From Congeria kusceri (lineage: Eukaryota > Mollusca > Bivalvia > Myida > Dreissenidae): a stretch of 64,000 nucleotides of DNA. A model generated the notes under the pieces. That model was not told the DNA's origin. It worked only from the letters and a program-made list of their open reading frames with translations, and made no database searches. The stretch is from positions 17,413,656 through 17,477,655 of the forward strand of contig CM051029.1 in the NCBI GenBank assembly GCA_027627225.1. Reading direction: 5' to 3'. Shown here one piece after another: positions 1 to 10,660 of this stretch. The position numbers and the translations under genes are program-made. Positions within the stretch are counted from its first letter, which is position 1, and each line of letters starts with the position of its first letter.

Positions 1-215
1 TTATTAAGAAATATCTTCAGAAAATATGCTTCATGTTTAAATTGTTTCCAAAAAAATGTGTAGCCAAATTATAGAAATTTTAGTAGCCAATTATAAAGAT
101 TTGTAGCCAATGGCTATTTTGCTACTGGTAGCGCTTACATATGATGTTAATCTTACCTGCAGTAGACTGGCGAAATACCAGTAGTTGCAATAGCATGAAA
201 ATATATTTATTTTAA

Positions 216-425
216 AGGGACTTGTTCACACATTCGTATTTTTGAAAAATGTCGCTTAACGTCTTAACTGCGATTTAGACTAAAGATGTTGGATTGACCA
301 AAAACAAATATCATATTAAGAAAATAAATAAATACAAATTGCCCTGGACAGGACTCAAACCACGTCCGCCAGGATTAAAAACCTCTCACTGTAACCACTC
401 AGCTATTCTGACTGCCGATCATTGA
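216..425 (-). mobile_element. tRNA-derived SINE copy (reverse orientation)
   Basis: Read on the minus strand, the head shows an A-box-like TAGCTGAGTGGTTA and a B-box-like GGTTTGAGTCC about 40 bases apart, as in a tRNA gene. It is followed by an AT-rich body that ends near AAGTCCCTTTAA. The same end, AGTCCCTTTAA, closes the plus-strand copies near 1200 and 4550, so these look like one SINE family. The head does not fold as a clean functional tRNA by eye, so a tRNA gene is unlikely. The first 215 bases of the window are AT-rich and show nothing recognisable. Confidence 0.6.
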
Positions 426-784
426 GGTGAATGTTTAACGCTAATCGCTATATAAGTGGTACACATGTTTTCCAAAATATCGACAAAAAGCGTTACAAAC
501 GCTTTTCAATTTTAGCCATTTCAGTAGATTTTTCATAAAACTGTAATTTTAGCCATTTCAATTGATGATTTTTCATAAAAGACACTGTATTTCCAATATA
601 TTTCTTTGTCTGTTTAGTGTCATTTTTCTTGTTTATATATAATGTATATAAAAGAGTGTACGCATTCTGAGATAAAAATCAATTAATATTATGGGTTTGG
701 TTTGTTTGGCCCTTTTCCTGTTTATATTTTGACATCAGAGTTGTGAGCATTATTTAAGCATAGTTTACAAACGACACGTTACCA

Positions 785-1205
785 AGCGTGAGAGTGCAGT
801 TGGTTAGTGCGCTGGCTACTGTCATTTCTTACAATGGCTCCTAAGTAGTGCGCTGGCTACTGTCATTTCTTACAATGGCTCCTAAGTAGTGCGCTGGCTA
901 CTGTCATTTCTTACAATGGCTCCTAAGTAGTGCGCTGGCTACTGTCATTTCTTACAATGGCTCCTAAGTAGTGCGCTGGCTACTGTCATTTCTTACAATG
1001 GCTCCTAAGTATTGAGTTCCATACCCACTTGGGGTTTTCTTTTTTTCAGGCTCTTTTGTTAATTTGTTTTTATCAAATATCTTATTGTGTTTTATATTAT
1101 ATTTATTTATTTAATACACATGCCTTAGAAGAGCGTATTTCTATCAAATAATATAATTTATAGTGCAATAGGAAGCCATTCTTTCGTTGATATAGTCCCT
1201 TTAAA
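785..1205 (+). mobile_element. tRNA-derived SINE with internally amplified head
   Basis: The head has an A-box-like AGTTGGTTAGTGCGCTGG and a B-box-like GAGTTCCATACCC, then a T-rich body ending at ATAGTCCCTTTAA. Between the boxes a 41-base segment is repeated five times in tandem, so the A-to-B spacing is much larger than in a normal tRNA promoter. This is probably the same family as the reverse copy at 216-425 and the truncated copy near 4370-4557. Confidence 0.55.
805..1009 (+). repeat. 41-bp tandem repeat, five copies
   Basis: The unit begins TAGTGCGCTGGCTACTGTCA and ends GGCTCCTAAG. Five copies fill 205 bases exactly with almost no divergence, implying recent slippage or unequal exchange. 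It lies inside the tRNA-like head of a SINE. Confidence 0.95.
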
Positions 1206-1278
1206 TGCTCATATATAAATAGCTGATAACAGATTTTACAGATATATAATACATACATGTATTCCCTTCTTCACACAG

Positions 1279-1380
1279 GTATGGAGATTATGAAAGAGCA
1301 TTTGATTCTACAGTACAACTTCAGCAGAAATGATGGAAAACAACATTTTGTCAAACTTCAACCTGTCCAAGCTTGATAAA
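1279..1380 (+). CDS. Candidate coding exon of an unidentified small gene
   Basis: The segment is bounded by a good acceptor (TTCTTCACACAG) and a strong donor (GTAAGTTTG). An ATG ATG at 1330 opens a frame of 17 codons (MMENNILSNFNLSKLDK) that ends in phase 0 at the donor. Another frame of the same exon is also protein-like (YGDYERAFDSTVQLQQK, then a stop), so the exon could be the tail of a longer upstream gene with a one-base disruption. I do not recognise the protein. Joined to the exon at 1853 it would encode about 40 residues. Confidence 0.35.
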
Positions 1381-1852
1381 GTAAGTTTGATATTTTGAGA
1401 AAATGAAATTGCTGCTTATTTTATGAAAATCAAATTGTTGTTTGTTTTGTAAGAATACATAACATGTGTATCAACTTTAATCAGATTTTTTTTTCAATCC
1501 CAGACTCCGTGGACCTCAAAGTCATCTGTCAGACAATGATATGTAAAGCATACACCACATGTTGAAAACATATACACTGTTAACTAATTATTATTTATTT
1601 AATTGGCATAACATAATGTATACACCGATTGTTGCAGTAATAATTCCTTTATATATCAAACAAAGGTTTAACTAACATTAAATAATAATATGTATAAGGT
1701 TTGTGATAAATTTTATCAGACACCCTCATTTTTTGTCTGACACATCTGATTGTCCGACAGGTTTCGCACTGTCTGGAATTATATGTATTTCTTAATGTTT
1801 ATTTCATTTCAACACATATTTTTTAATTTGTACTTTTACAACATGTGTTAAG

Positions 1853-1924
1853 GTCGAGGAACCAAGAATGCGAGGCAAGCGTACAATGAGGAGACTGAAA
1901 AAAGCTAAGTGTTGGTGTGTGTGA
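1853..1924 (+). CDS. Candidate terminal exon, basic C-terminus
   Basis: After an acceptor-like ATGTGTTAAG the frame reads VEEPRMRGKRTMRRLKKAKC then WCV and a TGA at 1922-1924. An AATAAA follows at 1946-1951, 22 bases after the stop. The frame is compatible with the phase-0 donor at 1380. An intervening segment after 1503 (TTCAATCCCAG acceptor) is an alternative exon that would terminate after 11 codons. The basic tail resembles a nuclear localisation signal. The family is unrecognised. Confidence 0.35.
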   Translation, partial: VEEPRMRGKRTMRRLKKAKCWCV

Positions 1925-2270
1925 TCCAAAAATGCTGCAGATGTAAATAAATGAACGTGAAACACCCCATACTTCTGATAATCAAACAGTGATCAGTTCA
2001 ATTAACTATTAACAAGGCAGTAATTGCCGAACTTGTATGGAGTCCAGTATTTTCGTGCTCATTACAAGAGACAGTCAGTTAGCAATGAAGTTCACACTAA
2101 ATTAGAGAAACAATGCACATCATAATTACCAGTGTTATTAACACTTGATATTTATATCCACTAGTTTTTAATTAGAAAACATGCAATTGTAATAGCTGTG
2201 AGTGAAATGATTGCAATCATAGCCTAAAATGTTGTATTACATCGATTTAAATTTTAAATAATTATATGTG

Positions 2271-2691
2271 TTTTAGCTCGACTATTCACCGAATAGTTTG
2301 AGCTATACTACTCACCGGTTCGTCGGCGTCGGCATAATGCTCTCGTTAAGGTTTGTGGGCAACAAGTCCATATCTCTGTAACTACTACAGATATTCAATT
2401 GAAAATTAACCCATCAGGGTCATCATATAAGGTCACTGGCCAAGACCCATAACTATGACCTGCAATTTAACAGAATTATGCCCCTTTTTGTACTTAGAAA
2501 ATTCAGGTTAAAGTTTGCGTGCAACAAGTACATATATCAATAACTACAGTACTACTACATATATTCTATTGAAACTTCACACATGCCTTCTTGGTCATTA
2601 TGTGCGGTCCCTGACCAAGGCCCATAACTCTGTCCTGCAATTTAGCAGAATTATGCCCCTTTTTGTAGAATTAGGCCCCTATATATATATA
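2271..2691 (+). repeat. Interspersed repeat, CGACTATT family, 5' part
   Basis: Begins TTTTAGCTCGACTATTCACC and contains two imperfect internal copies of a unit with GTTTGCGTGCAACAAGT, ATTCAATTGAAAC and AATTATGCCCCTTTTTGTA. Other copies lie at 5550-5836, 7471-7876 (reverse) and 9769-10660. No coding frame is present. It stops at an AT run just before the GTGACCATAGGGCGAA motif. Confidence 0.7.
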
Positions 2692-2712
2692 TAATCGTGA
2701 CCATAGGGCGAA

Positions 2713-4075
2713 GTGTATTAAAAACCAGTACTATGGCGAAATTTTCTAACTTCTTTGAAATAACTACGTCTCAAATAAAAATGCACTTTTAACACAATTT
2801 AAACTTGTTCATTAGCAGGAAAATAAATCTTTTTTTCTAATATTGACTCTTCATTGGTGAAAATTTGAATTGATCCTTTAGGCCTTAATTCTATTCGACT
2901 TCGTTTCGATACTTGGGAGAAAGGGACTTGATGCGGAAAAACACTTTCTTCCGGTTTGCTTTCTTAATTAGACTGCGATACATAAATATGAGTTTGCATT
3001 CAATGAATAAACCGTTATGAAAATATGTGTGGAAAAACTAGATAATATAATTTTAATATGTACATATTTTTCTCAACAATCTAATTATATTTACTTCTTT
3101 TTCACGCGTGTATTTGATGAAGTGTATTTATAGAGTTCTAAAAATATAAAATGTATATTTGATATATCTATAGACTTAGGGGACCTCGAATATTAAAATA
3201 CCAAATGTTATTATCTTTAAATAATTGACTCGTGTTGGCTTGTTCTCCATTACCATATAACAATTGCAACCGAACTGTTCATTTGGAATATTTTAACCAC
3301 GCGACCGTGAGCGTTCTACATGTGTTCGCCGAATAGACATTCCTTTCGGGTGCTCTGATTGTCTTTTTAGAAGTATTATGTTGGGTTGCAGGACACGCAT
3401 CGTCTGTGAACAAATAACGTTTAATTGAAAGTAATAATGATTCATTTTCCGTAGTATGGATAGCATAATAGTGTCTGTATAGCTAACGGTATTGTGTGTA
3501 CGATTTCTGTCATTTCCAGCATTGAGTTGTTTTCTGTAGTTTTTACCTCAAGTTTGATTCTGTATTGTTGATCGTGTCATATTTCCAGCATTATGTCGAA
3601 GTGTAGCGCTTACAGCATGTAGAAAATGCGAGTCAGTGATATTGTTACACCCCAACAGGTGTAGGTGTCTGCTGTTTGTCTGAACAATCCTTTTTTGAAG
3701 CACAATCATTTTTTGAAGCACATCCTTCTCCGATTACATCTTTTGGTACTATATTACTTTAGATATATTGTAATACTTGTAAGTATAATAATTATGTTAA
3801 TTATGTTAATGTCTGGAGTTTTTTGTGACATTTGATGCTACACAAGCAGTATTAAATTGAAATAACTCCATGACAAATCCCGAAGAATTGTTCTCAAATA
3901 TATACCTCAAATGTATGGGCATATACAGTACATGTGGTATGGTTTTTTTACTGTGCAGTAAACACATATGTTAGTTTTAGTTCTCTCTTAATATGCAATC
4001 TGGACACAACTTTCTTTCAATATTTAATATAATTTTATTAAAAGAAGTACTTACTCACGTAATATAAATAGACAT
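2713..4075. other. AT-rich intergenic DNA, nothing recognised
   Basis: No coding frame, splice-bounded exon or clear repeat structure was identified here. It begins next to the motif shared in inverted orientation with 9747-9767. Confidence 0.5.
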
Positions 4076-4557
4076 GGTAAACTCCACACGAGCTTATGCC
4101 ATGGCGGTTCTTGTGTCGTGCGTGCGTCTGTTCGAGAGTAAACTTTTCCTTAAAATGACATCTCTTCTGAGACCAGTGGGCCAATTTTGATGACACTTCA
4201 CAGAAATGTTCCTTAGGAAGTCATCTATGAAAGCTTCCCAAAGGGTTCCGCGCCGTTGATAAACATGGAAGCCAGGGACTATTTTTATTTATATGACTAT
4301 ATTGAAAACTTTGCAAATTTTCTTGACAGAAACCACTGGTTGGGTTTCCAAATAATTTCACAGAAATGTTCCTTGGGTGTAATTCGATACCCACTCAGGT
4401 TGTTTTTCTTTATGTTTTTTTTAATTAAAAATTCTTATAATGTAGTAAATTATTCAAACGTTATATATTGTATACGCCTTTATATTGCTGATTTCTGTAA
4501 CATAAAAACATTTAAATTGCTGAAAGGGGATCACTTTGTGTTGACATAGTCCCTTTA
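4076..4557 (+). repeat. Composite of an interspersed repeat and a truncated SINE
   Basis: The first part (to about 4370) contains two imperfect copies of CACAGAAATGTTCCTTRG and resembles a dispersed non-coding repeat. From about 4370 the sequence carries a B-box-like AATTCGATACCCACTCAG and ends GACATAGTCCCTTTAAG, matching the SINE tail at 1190-1205. The short open frame over 4256-4549 crosses this boundary and is not considered a gene. Confidence 0.5.
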
Positions 4558-5549
4558 AGTATAAAATGACATGGTTATCATGTTGAAGCAGGATTTGGCT
4601 AGTTTAATCAAACCATGGTGGTACAAAGTGACACAAATGTTGGAAATGAATAATTTAGGCTTCGTTATTACATTTTAAGATTGTAATCCTGTCATGATTA
4701 ATCTTGCAGACACATGATATCTTCCCGGTATGACTGCCGAATAAATGGGTGCCAAGGTGACACAACACATTAACCATTGTGTTAGATGAGAAAGTGTTGT
4801 AATTTTATTGATGAAATAAAATTTGTGAATTGCTTTGATATACTAATAGTTAAAAAGCATGGTTATGATAGAGGAAAAGCACACTGGTTTTGCAAAACCA
4901 AATGCCCTATGTTTAAGTCCTTCATTGTCTGCACAGCAGGGATTTTTTTTTGAGGGGGGGGGGGAACAAGTAATTTCCTCAAAGAACCCACAAGTCACGA
5001 GTGTGTAATTCACCTCATGAATTGAATTAAAGACATTTAGATCAGCTGGGAGTGCATTAGTTATGTAAAACTTAAGTTTATCCGTTTGTACGGTTGCACA
5101 GTGGCCAAATTTGCATTGTTAAATGCCCCTTGAAAAGTTTCGGGGGAGCGCACAGTTGACGCAATTTCAGGGTCGTAGCTATCTATATATTCATGTGGAT
5201 TCGCAATATTGTTTCAGTTATGCAGACCCCCCCCCCAGACCCCACCCTACTATAGGATTTTGAAAAAAATGTAAATATGGTGTATTATGAGCATTACTAG
5301 ATACATTGTAGTTATGAAGTAATGAAGTAATGAAGATCTGCATATTAGGATAACTGACAAAAGATTTCTTTACTTCGAACATTTTACTCTCAAGTAGAGC
5401 TGAAACAAACACAGTCTTATTTTCTGTCCTTTTTGCAAGCTAAACTGCACAATTACACTTGCAATGTCAATGTCTATAATTATGTCAGTACACAGTAGGT
5501 TCTTAAACTGATCGGACTTACTTTTAAAGGGTAGGTGTAAAAATATATA

Positions 5550-5836
5550 CATGTGACCTGAAATTTAGTAGAATTATGCCCCTTTTCGTAGTTAGAAATT
5601 CAGGTTAAAGTTTGCGTGCAACAACTCCATATTTCTTTATCTACTACAGATATTCAACTGAAACTTCACACATGTCTTCAGGGTCATTATGTAAGGTCAT
5701 TGACCAAGGTCGTTAACTGGTCGACCTGCAATTTAGCAAAACTTTGCCTCATTTTGTACGTAAAACGTTCAGGTTAAGGTTTGCGTGCAACAGTACAAAC
5801 ATATCGAGTGCGCTGTCCTGTGACAGCTCTTGTTAA
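5550..5836 (+). repeat. Interspersed repeat, CGACTATT family, 3' part
   Basis: Shares GAATTATGCCCCTTTTCGTA, GTTTGCGTGCAACAACT and ATTCAACTGAAACTTCACAC with the copy at 2271-2691. It ends in the family terminus GCTGTCCTGTGACAGCTCTT. The stretch 4558-5549 upstream holds a poly-G and a poly-C run but no gene. Confidence 0.7.
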
Positions 5837-5849
5837 TAATCAAGCTATT

Positions 5850-7190
5850 AACTATGCCCCACATCAAAGATGGCAGGGTATATTGGTTTGCTAATGTTGG
5901 TTGGTTGGTATTAATATTCGTTTCCGCTCAATTAGTCCAACAATTTTCATCTTATCTTCACCAAACTTCATGAACATGTTTGTGGGCATAATATCTAGGC
6001 CAAGTTTGATAATGAGCCAAACTTTATGAAAATGTTTGTTATAAAATATCTCAGTCAAGTTCTTTGCAAAGCGCAATAATCAGCTAAATCGCACTCGAGT
6101 TATGGTCCTTGAATTATTTGATTTTGGCCCTTTAAGCCGTTTCCACTCTTTCACTCTCAAGTCCAACAATTGCCATCTGATCTTTATCAAACTTAGTGGA
6201 AATCTTTGTGACCACGGTGAAGTTGGATAATCAACCAAATCGTTCAAGTAACTGTAGAGTCATGGCTCTTTGTTTATCTAGAATTAACTTTTTTAGCTGT
6301 TTCCGATCTGATCTTAACCAAACTTGAATAAAATATCTGAGATTATAATATCTTAGACAAGTTTTATGATCATCTAAATTGCCACAGGAACCGCAGAGTA
6401 ATGGCCCTTTATTTAACTAAAACTGACCGTTTTAGCAATGTTCATCTTATCTTCACAAAAATTGATGTCTATGCCCCCTATTAAAGATTGCGCGGTATTG
6501 GTATAATAACCAGCCAAATCGCTCCAGGTTTTGTGGAGTTATTGCCCTTGAATTATCTGAAATTGGTCTTTTTAGTTATTTCCGCTCTCTATATCCAGCA
6601 ATGTTCATCCAATTTGCAGAAGTGCTAAGCATGGTAAGACAAGGAATCATGTGCAAGAACTCTAGATCTCTAGGTCAAAGGTCAAGGTCACACTTAAAAG
6701 TCAAAGGTCAAATATACGAATATAAGCCATAGACCTTGTCCGGTGTATAATTTTGTCCAGCAGGGTAGGAGGGTTAACCCTAACCCTTCGAATTACTTTT
6801 CAGAAGTGATAAGCATTCTGAGGTGGTATGTCACATGCAAGAACCAGATACCATGATCCAAGGTCAAGGTCACACTTAAAGGTCAAAAAAGTGTATTCAT
6901 GTTAAAATTCATGTTAAGAGTCAGCATTTGCAAATAACTTGGTAGAAGTGATGTAAGACAGTGTGTCGCGCTTTAAGCTAGGTCCACGGTCAAGGTCACA
7001 GTTTAAGGTCAAAGGTAAAAAAAAAGAATTAATACTCTGTCTGGAGGATAATTTTGTCTGACATGGACATATTTTCAAATTACTTGCCAGAAGTGTTAAG
7101 CATGATGAGATGGTGTGTCGTCCGCAAGAATCAGGTCCCTAGGTCCAAGATAAGGTCGTACTTAAATCCTAGATGCTAGGGTGCGTTGCA
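5850..7190 (+). repeat. AAGGTCAAGGTCAC-type dispersed repeats
   Basis: The first half repeats a unit with CTTCACCAAACTT and TCCGCTCT. The second half has four imperfect copies of a unit with CAGAAGTGNTAAGCAT, GCAAGAACCAGATCC and AAGGTCAAGGTCACACTTAA. Another copy of the second type lies at 8200-8350. These are non-coding and ancient-looking. Confidence 0.7.
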
Positions 7191-7470
7191 TGAAGTGTTC
7201 GGTAGCTAAGTGAATGGCTAATCTCTCAATTATCCGGCCGTTATTTTGTATGTATTATATAATTACTATAAATAAAACATGGAATTAGTGCATGTTTCTT
7301 TTGTAATAATTTTATCTTTTCTGCACATAGTATACACATTATATACTCACTTTTACAGTATCATCTTAAATTTTAAAAAATAAATTAAGGTTTCTTTTAA
7401 CATACATTTCTCTGCATTTATTTTTTGGTAACGTCATATACAATCACCAAAGTTAAATGCATTTTATGTA

Positions 7471-7876
7471 AAACAAGAGCTGTCAGAGGACAACGCTCTA
7501 TACTTTTCAAAGTGTTTCAGTTGGTACGTATTTTGGGAGTGGAAGGGGTATAAATTTGTTGAAACACAAAACTGAGTTATGGTAATTATTTCATCAAATT
7601 AATGTTTCAAGTGAAAACCTTTTGTAGTTGATAACTTGTGTAGTTTTGCAGATATAAGAGTTTTGAATATAAACTTTAATCAGAAAATCTATGTGAACTG
7701 GGTTATAGGAAACGTTGCTTCTGATGCTGGAGTTGATGACACAATATATTCCAAGTTTCCAGTGAATAACTTATGTAGTTTTGCAGTTAAAAAACTTTTA
7801 AATATAAACAAAATTTAGACATGTACACCGTCGCTATTAGGAAAGCTCACTTATTATTCGAACAGTCGAGCTAAAA
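7471..7876 (-). repeat. Interspersed repeat, CGACTATT family, reverse copy with both ends
   Basis: On the minus strand it starts TTTTTAGCTCGACTGTTCG and ends GTTGTCCTCTGACAGCTCTTG, so both family termini are present in about 406 bases. The internal sequence differs from the copies at 2.3 and 5.6 kb, suggesting a subfamily. Confidence 0.65.
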
Positions 7877-8359
7877 ATGATAAAATATCATACCTAAAAT
7901 GCACAAATAACTGATAGTGTACTTGAATCTCACAAATCACTTGTATTGTGCTGTTCGAATAAAAACACGGCCTATAAATTAATTTATTGTACAAGATAAA
8001 CCTAGCTATGCGTTCTTCTACCATTTGCTATCTTTTAAAAAATGGTAACATATTTTAACATGACGTAGCATCAAAAATAACCAACAGCCACCGTGCAGCC
8101 AACCACCAAATGACAGCTTAGATATGGTACTTTCATAACAACACTGTCCCGAATATGCCTGCTAGGGGTGGGGGGAGCATGGTCTATTGTCAGCGTAAAG
8201 TCTGATAGACCCTGTCCGGATGATAATTTTGTCCAGCAAGGAAGGCGTTTCAAATAAATTGGCGGAAGTGTTAAGCATGGTGTAACGCTGAGTTTCGAGA
8301 ACCAGATCCCATGGTTCATGGTCAAGGTCACACTAAAAGTTCAAAGGTAAAATTATGTT

Positions 8360-8540
8360 GATGAGCGTGCAAAGCCAGTCATTTGAGGGCCTATTTGGGG
8401 CAGAACTTTGGCCCCATTCTCCTGCTTAAAGAGTGTATATTTTCCCCCAATATTTACCTTTGAATTACGCTCAGAATATAGGCTTTTTTTTAAATAGACC
8501 AAAATTGAACAAAAACTAATTAAGATAGAGGAATTTTCAT
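8360..8540 (-). repeat. Dispersed repeat also found at 51.5 kb in the opposite orientation
   Basis: Contains GGGCAGAACTTTGGCCCCAT, CTCCTGCTTAA, TTGAATTACGCTCAGAAT and a run before GACCAAAATTGAACAAAAA. The reverse complement of each block appears in the same order at about 51,540-51,735. No coding content. Confidence 0.6.
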
Positions 8541-8924
8541 AAGTAATCCCAGCAGTTTTTATAAGCAGTAAATAAAATCTCACACATATAGAGAAACACT
8601 TTCTACTATATACTTGAGACTAAAAAGACATACAAACATTACATTGCCACACAATTAACATACTTTATTGTTATTGCAATTGATAAAGCAGCCAAGTTAT
8701 TTCACAAAATGTCACATACTAAGGGTTTTTCTGTCGATCAAAAAAAGTCGCCAAATCGTGAAACAAACGAGGCCACAAATTTTTTTCCATGTGGCGAAGA
8801 TCACAAGATCAGCTGTAAATGTTTTTGATTGATTAAAACTGTATCTTATCGATAACGTTCGTGTTTTGTTTACCTCTGACAGGTATGACTTACAGAATAT
8901 TGCAGTATACCAACCATATAGGAT

Positions 8925-9165
8925 GAAAAAAGGATCATATATAGACCCAAATACTGCCCGTATGCAGCCCATATTGAACCCATATAGGACCCATATGCAG
9001 CCAATATGGGTCCCATATGGGCTGCCCATATAGGCAGCCCATATGGGAACCATATAGGACCCATATTCAGCCCTTAGGGGCTGCCCATATGGGTCCCACA
9101 TGGTTCCCGGTTGCAATACCCATGTGGGTCCCATATGGGTCCCATATATTTTGCTTGCTGGGGTC
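8925..9165. repeat. CCCATATGGG palindromic minisatellite, short array
   Basis: Dense degenerate repeats of GGACCCATATGGGCTGCCCA with many self-complementary CCCATATGGG cores. The open frames on both strands are a by-product of the repeat. The array closes with CCCATATATTTTGCTTGCTG, similar to the closing sequence at 13,150 and the TTGCTTGCTGGGG at about 61,731. Confidence 0.85.
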
Positions 9166-9780
9166 ATTGTATTGTTTACATTTAATAATTTTGTTAAATA
9201 CAATAGTATAAAACGCACACTTAAAACATCGCTCAACGAAATCAGCAATCAGGAGCTGTGCTTCTTAAGTCTTTTTGAATTGCTTACAACGCGCATTCAC
9301 TGCGAAACGTATTCCGGTTAAAATTACACAGCGCAAAATTGAAGACACCTCAACATTTATAAATGGATTTGTTTAATCGAAAGGTACTGGGAATGTCCGG
9401 AAAGACAGTACTAGCAAAAGCAGTGTTAGAAAAGCATTCTTTACCGGGTTAAACCCATTAGATATATTATTAGTTTAAGAGAATAAAAACGATATATTTA
9501 TTTTTTCGCCCGAAGCATGGATTTGACGACCATATAGATAATATATTTTCAAAAAATAAAGAAAACTATATTTATCTTTACAACGAACTTAATACCGTTT
9601 CAAATATTTGTGTAGGTAATACAGTATGTCCATACAAAAATCCAATATGATTGCATAAATAGGTCATTAGTAATTAATTACGAGAATTAAGTCACCGGCA
9701 CCTTAATGGTCGCGGTCGCCTTAAGTCTGCTTTGTTCGACAATTTATTCGCCCTATGGTCACGATTACATATATATATTG

Positions 9781-9944
9781 CAGATAAGAGTTATAGGCCT
9801 TGGTCAGTGACCGCACATAATGACCCCGAAGACATCAATTACATATATATACATGTAACTACTACAGATATTTAATTGAAACTTCACACATGTCTTCGGG
9901 GTCATTATGTGCGGTCACTGAACAAGGCCTATAACTCTTATCTG
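9781..9944. repeat. Near-perfect 55-bp inverted repeat (hairpin)
   Basis: The arm at 9781-9835 (starting CAGATAAGAGTTATAGGCCT) and the arm at 9890-9944 are reverse complements with one mismatch, separated by 54 bases. It lies within the CGACTATT-family repeat. Confidence 0.95.
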
Positions 9945-10113
9945 CAACTTAGCTGAATTCAGATATTCAGCTGATACGTCTCACATGTCTTCAGGGTCAT
10001 ATTATAAGGTCACTAGCCAATGCCCATTACTGTCACTAGCATTTTAGCAGAATTATGACCCTTTTTGTACTTTGTGAAATATTCAGTTTGAAGTTTGTGT
10101 GCAAGTACATATC

Positions 10114-10501
10114 CAGGGCTTTCATTAACTTTAGAAAACTGGAAGTTTTAACTTCCTGGCCTCTAATTTCGGAAGTTTTGCTCATAATATTTGGAAGTTT
10201 TGACAGTATTGCGCTACAGAAGTCCTGAGCATTTCAGAAAGGGGTATATTAAGTATAAAATTCAAGGTTTTTTAAGGCCAGTTCTTTTTCATCAAGTGCT
10301 TATATGCCAATTTATACAGTGAAAGAGGTATACATTTAGAAAGATTTCTTAATTTTTCTTCTAACTTGTTCATCCTTACATGATGGAATTTCCTTGTCTG
10401 CAATTTTGGAAGTCCAGCAACTTCCATGGCTGCAATTTTGGAAGTTCTGTGACAAAAACTGGGAGTAAATTACTCCCAAACTTCCCTTAATGGAAGCCCT
10501 G
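10114..10501. mobile_element. 388-bp inverted-terminal MITE with target duplication
   Basis: The left end is CAGGGCTTTCATTAA and the right end is the complement of CAGGGCTTCCATTAA. A 6-bp direct repeat CATATC flanks it (10,108-10,113 and 10,502-10,507). The interior repeats GGAAGTTTT/GGAAGTTCT motifs and has no coding frame. CAGGG ends suggest a hAT-like non-autonomous element, although hAT normally gives an 8-bp duplication. Confidence 0.75.
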
Positions 10502-10660
10502 CATATCTCTGTAACAACTACATGTATTCAATTGAAATTTCACATACGTTATTATCTTCATTATGTAAAGTCACTGACAGAATATATTATACTTTCAAAG
10601 ACTTAAAGTTTAGTGAATAGTCGAGCGCCCTGTCCTGAGGCAGCTCTTGGTAATTCACAT

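Larger units (their letters stand above)
9769..10660 (+). repeat. Interspersed repeat, CGACTATT family, split by a MITE
   Basis: Shares AACTTCACACATGTCTTC and ATTATGACCCTTTTTGTACT with other copies and ends GAATAGTCGAGCGCCCTGTC then GGCAGCTCTTGG. It is interrupted at 10,114-10,501 by an inverted-repeat element: removing that element restores TACATATCTCTGTAACAACT, which matches the family sequence at 2371. Confidence 0.75.

Noticed and set aside
343..420. Possible tRNA gene on the minus strand
   Set aside because: A and B boxes are present but stems are poor and a SINE body follows.
8712..9321. Open frames up to 178 codons on both strands
   Set aside because: They run through the short CCCATATGGG array and unrelated AT-rich flanks with no domain.
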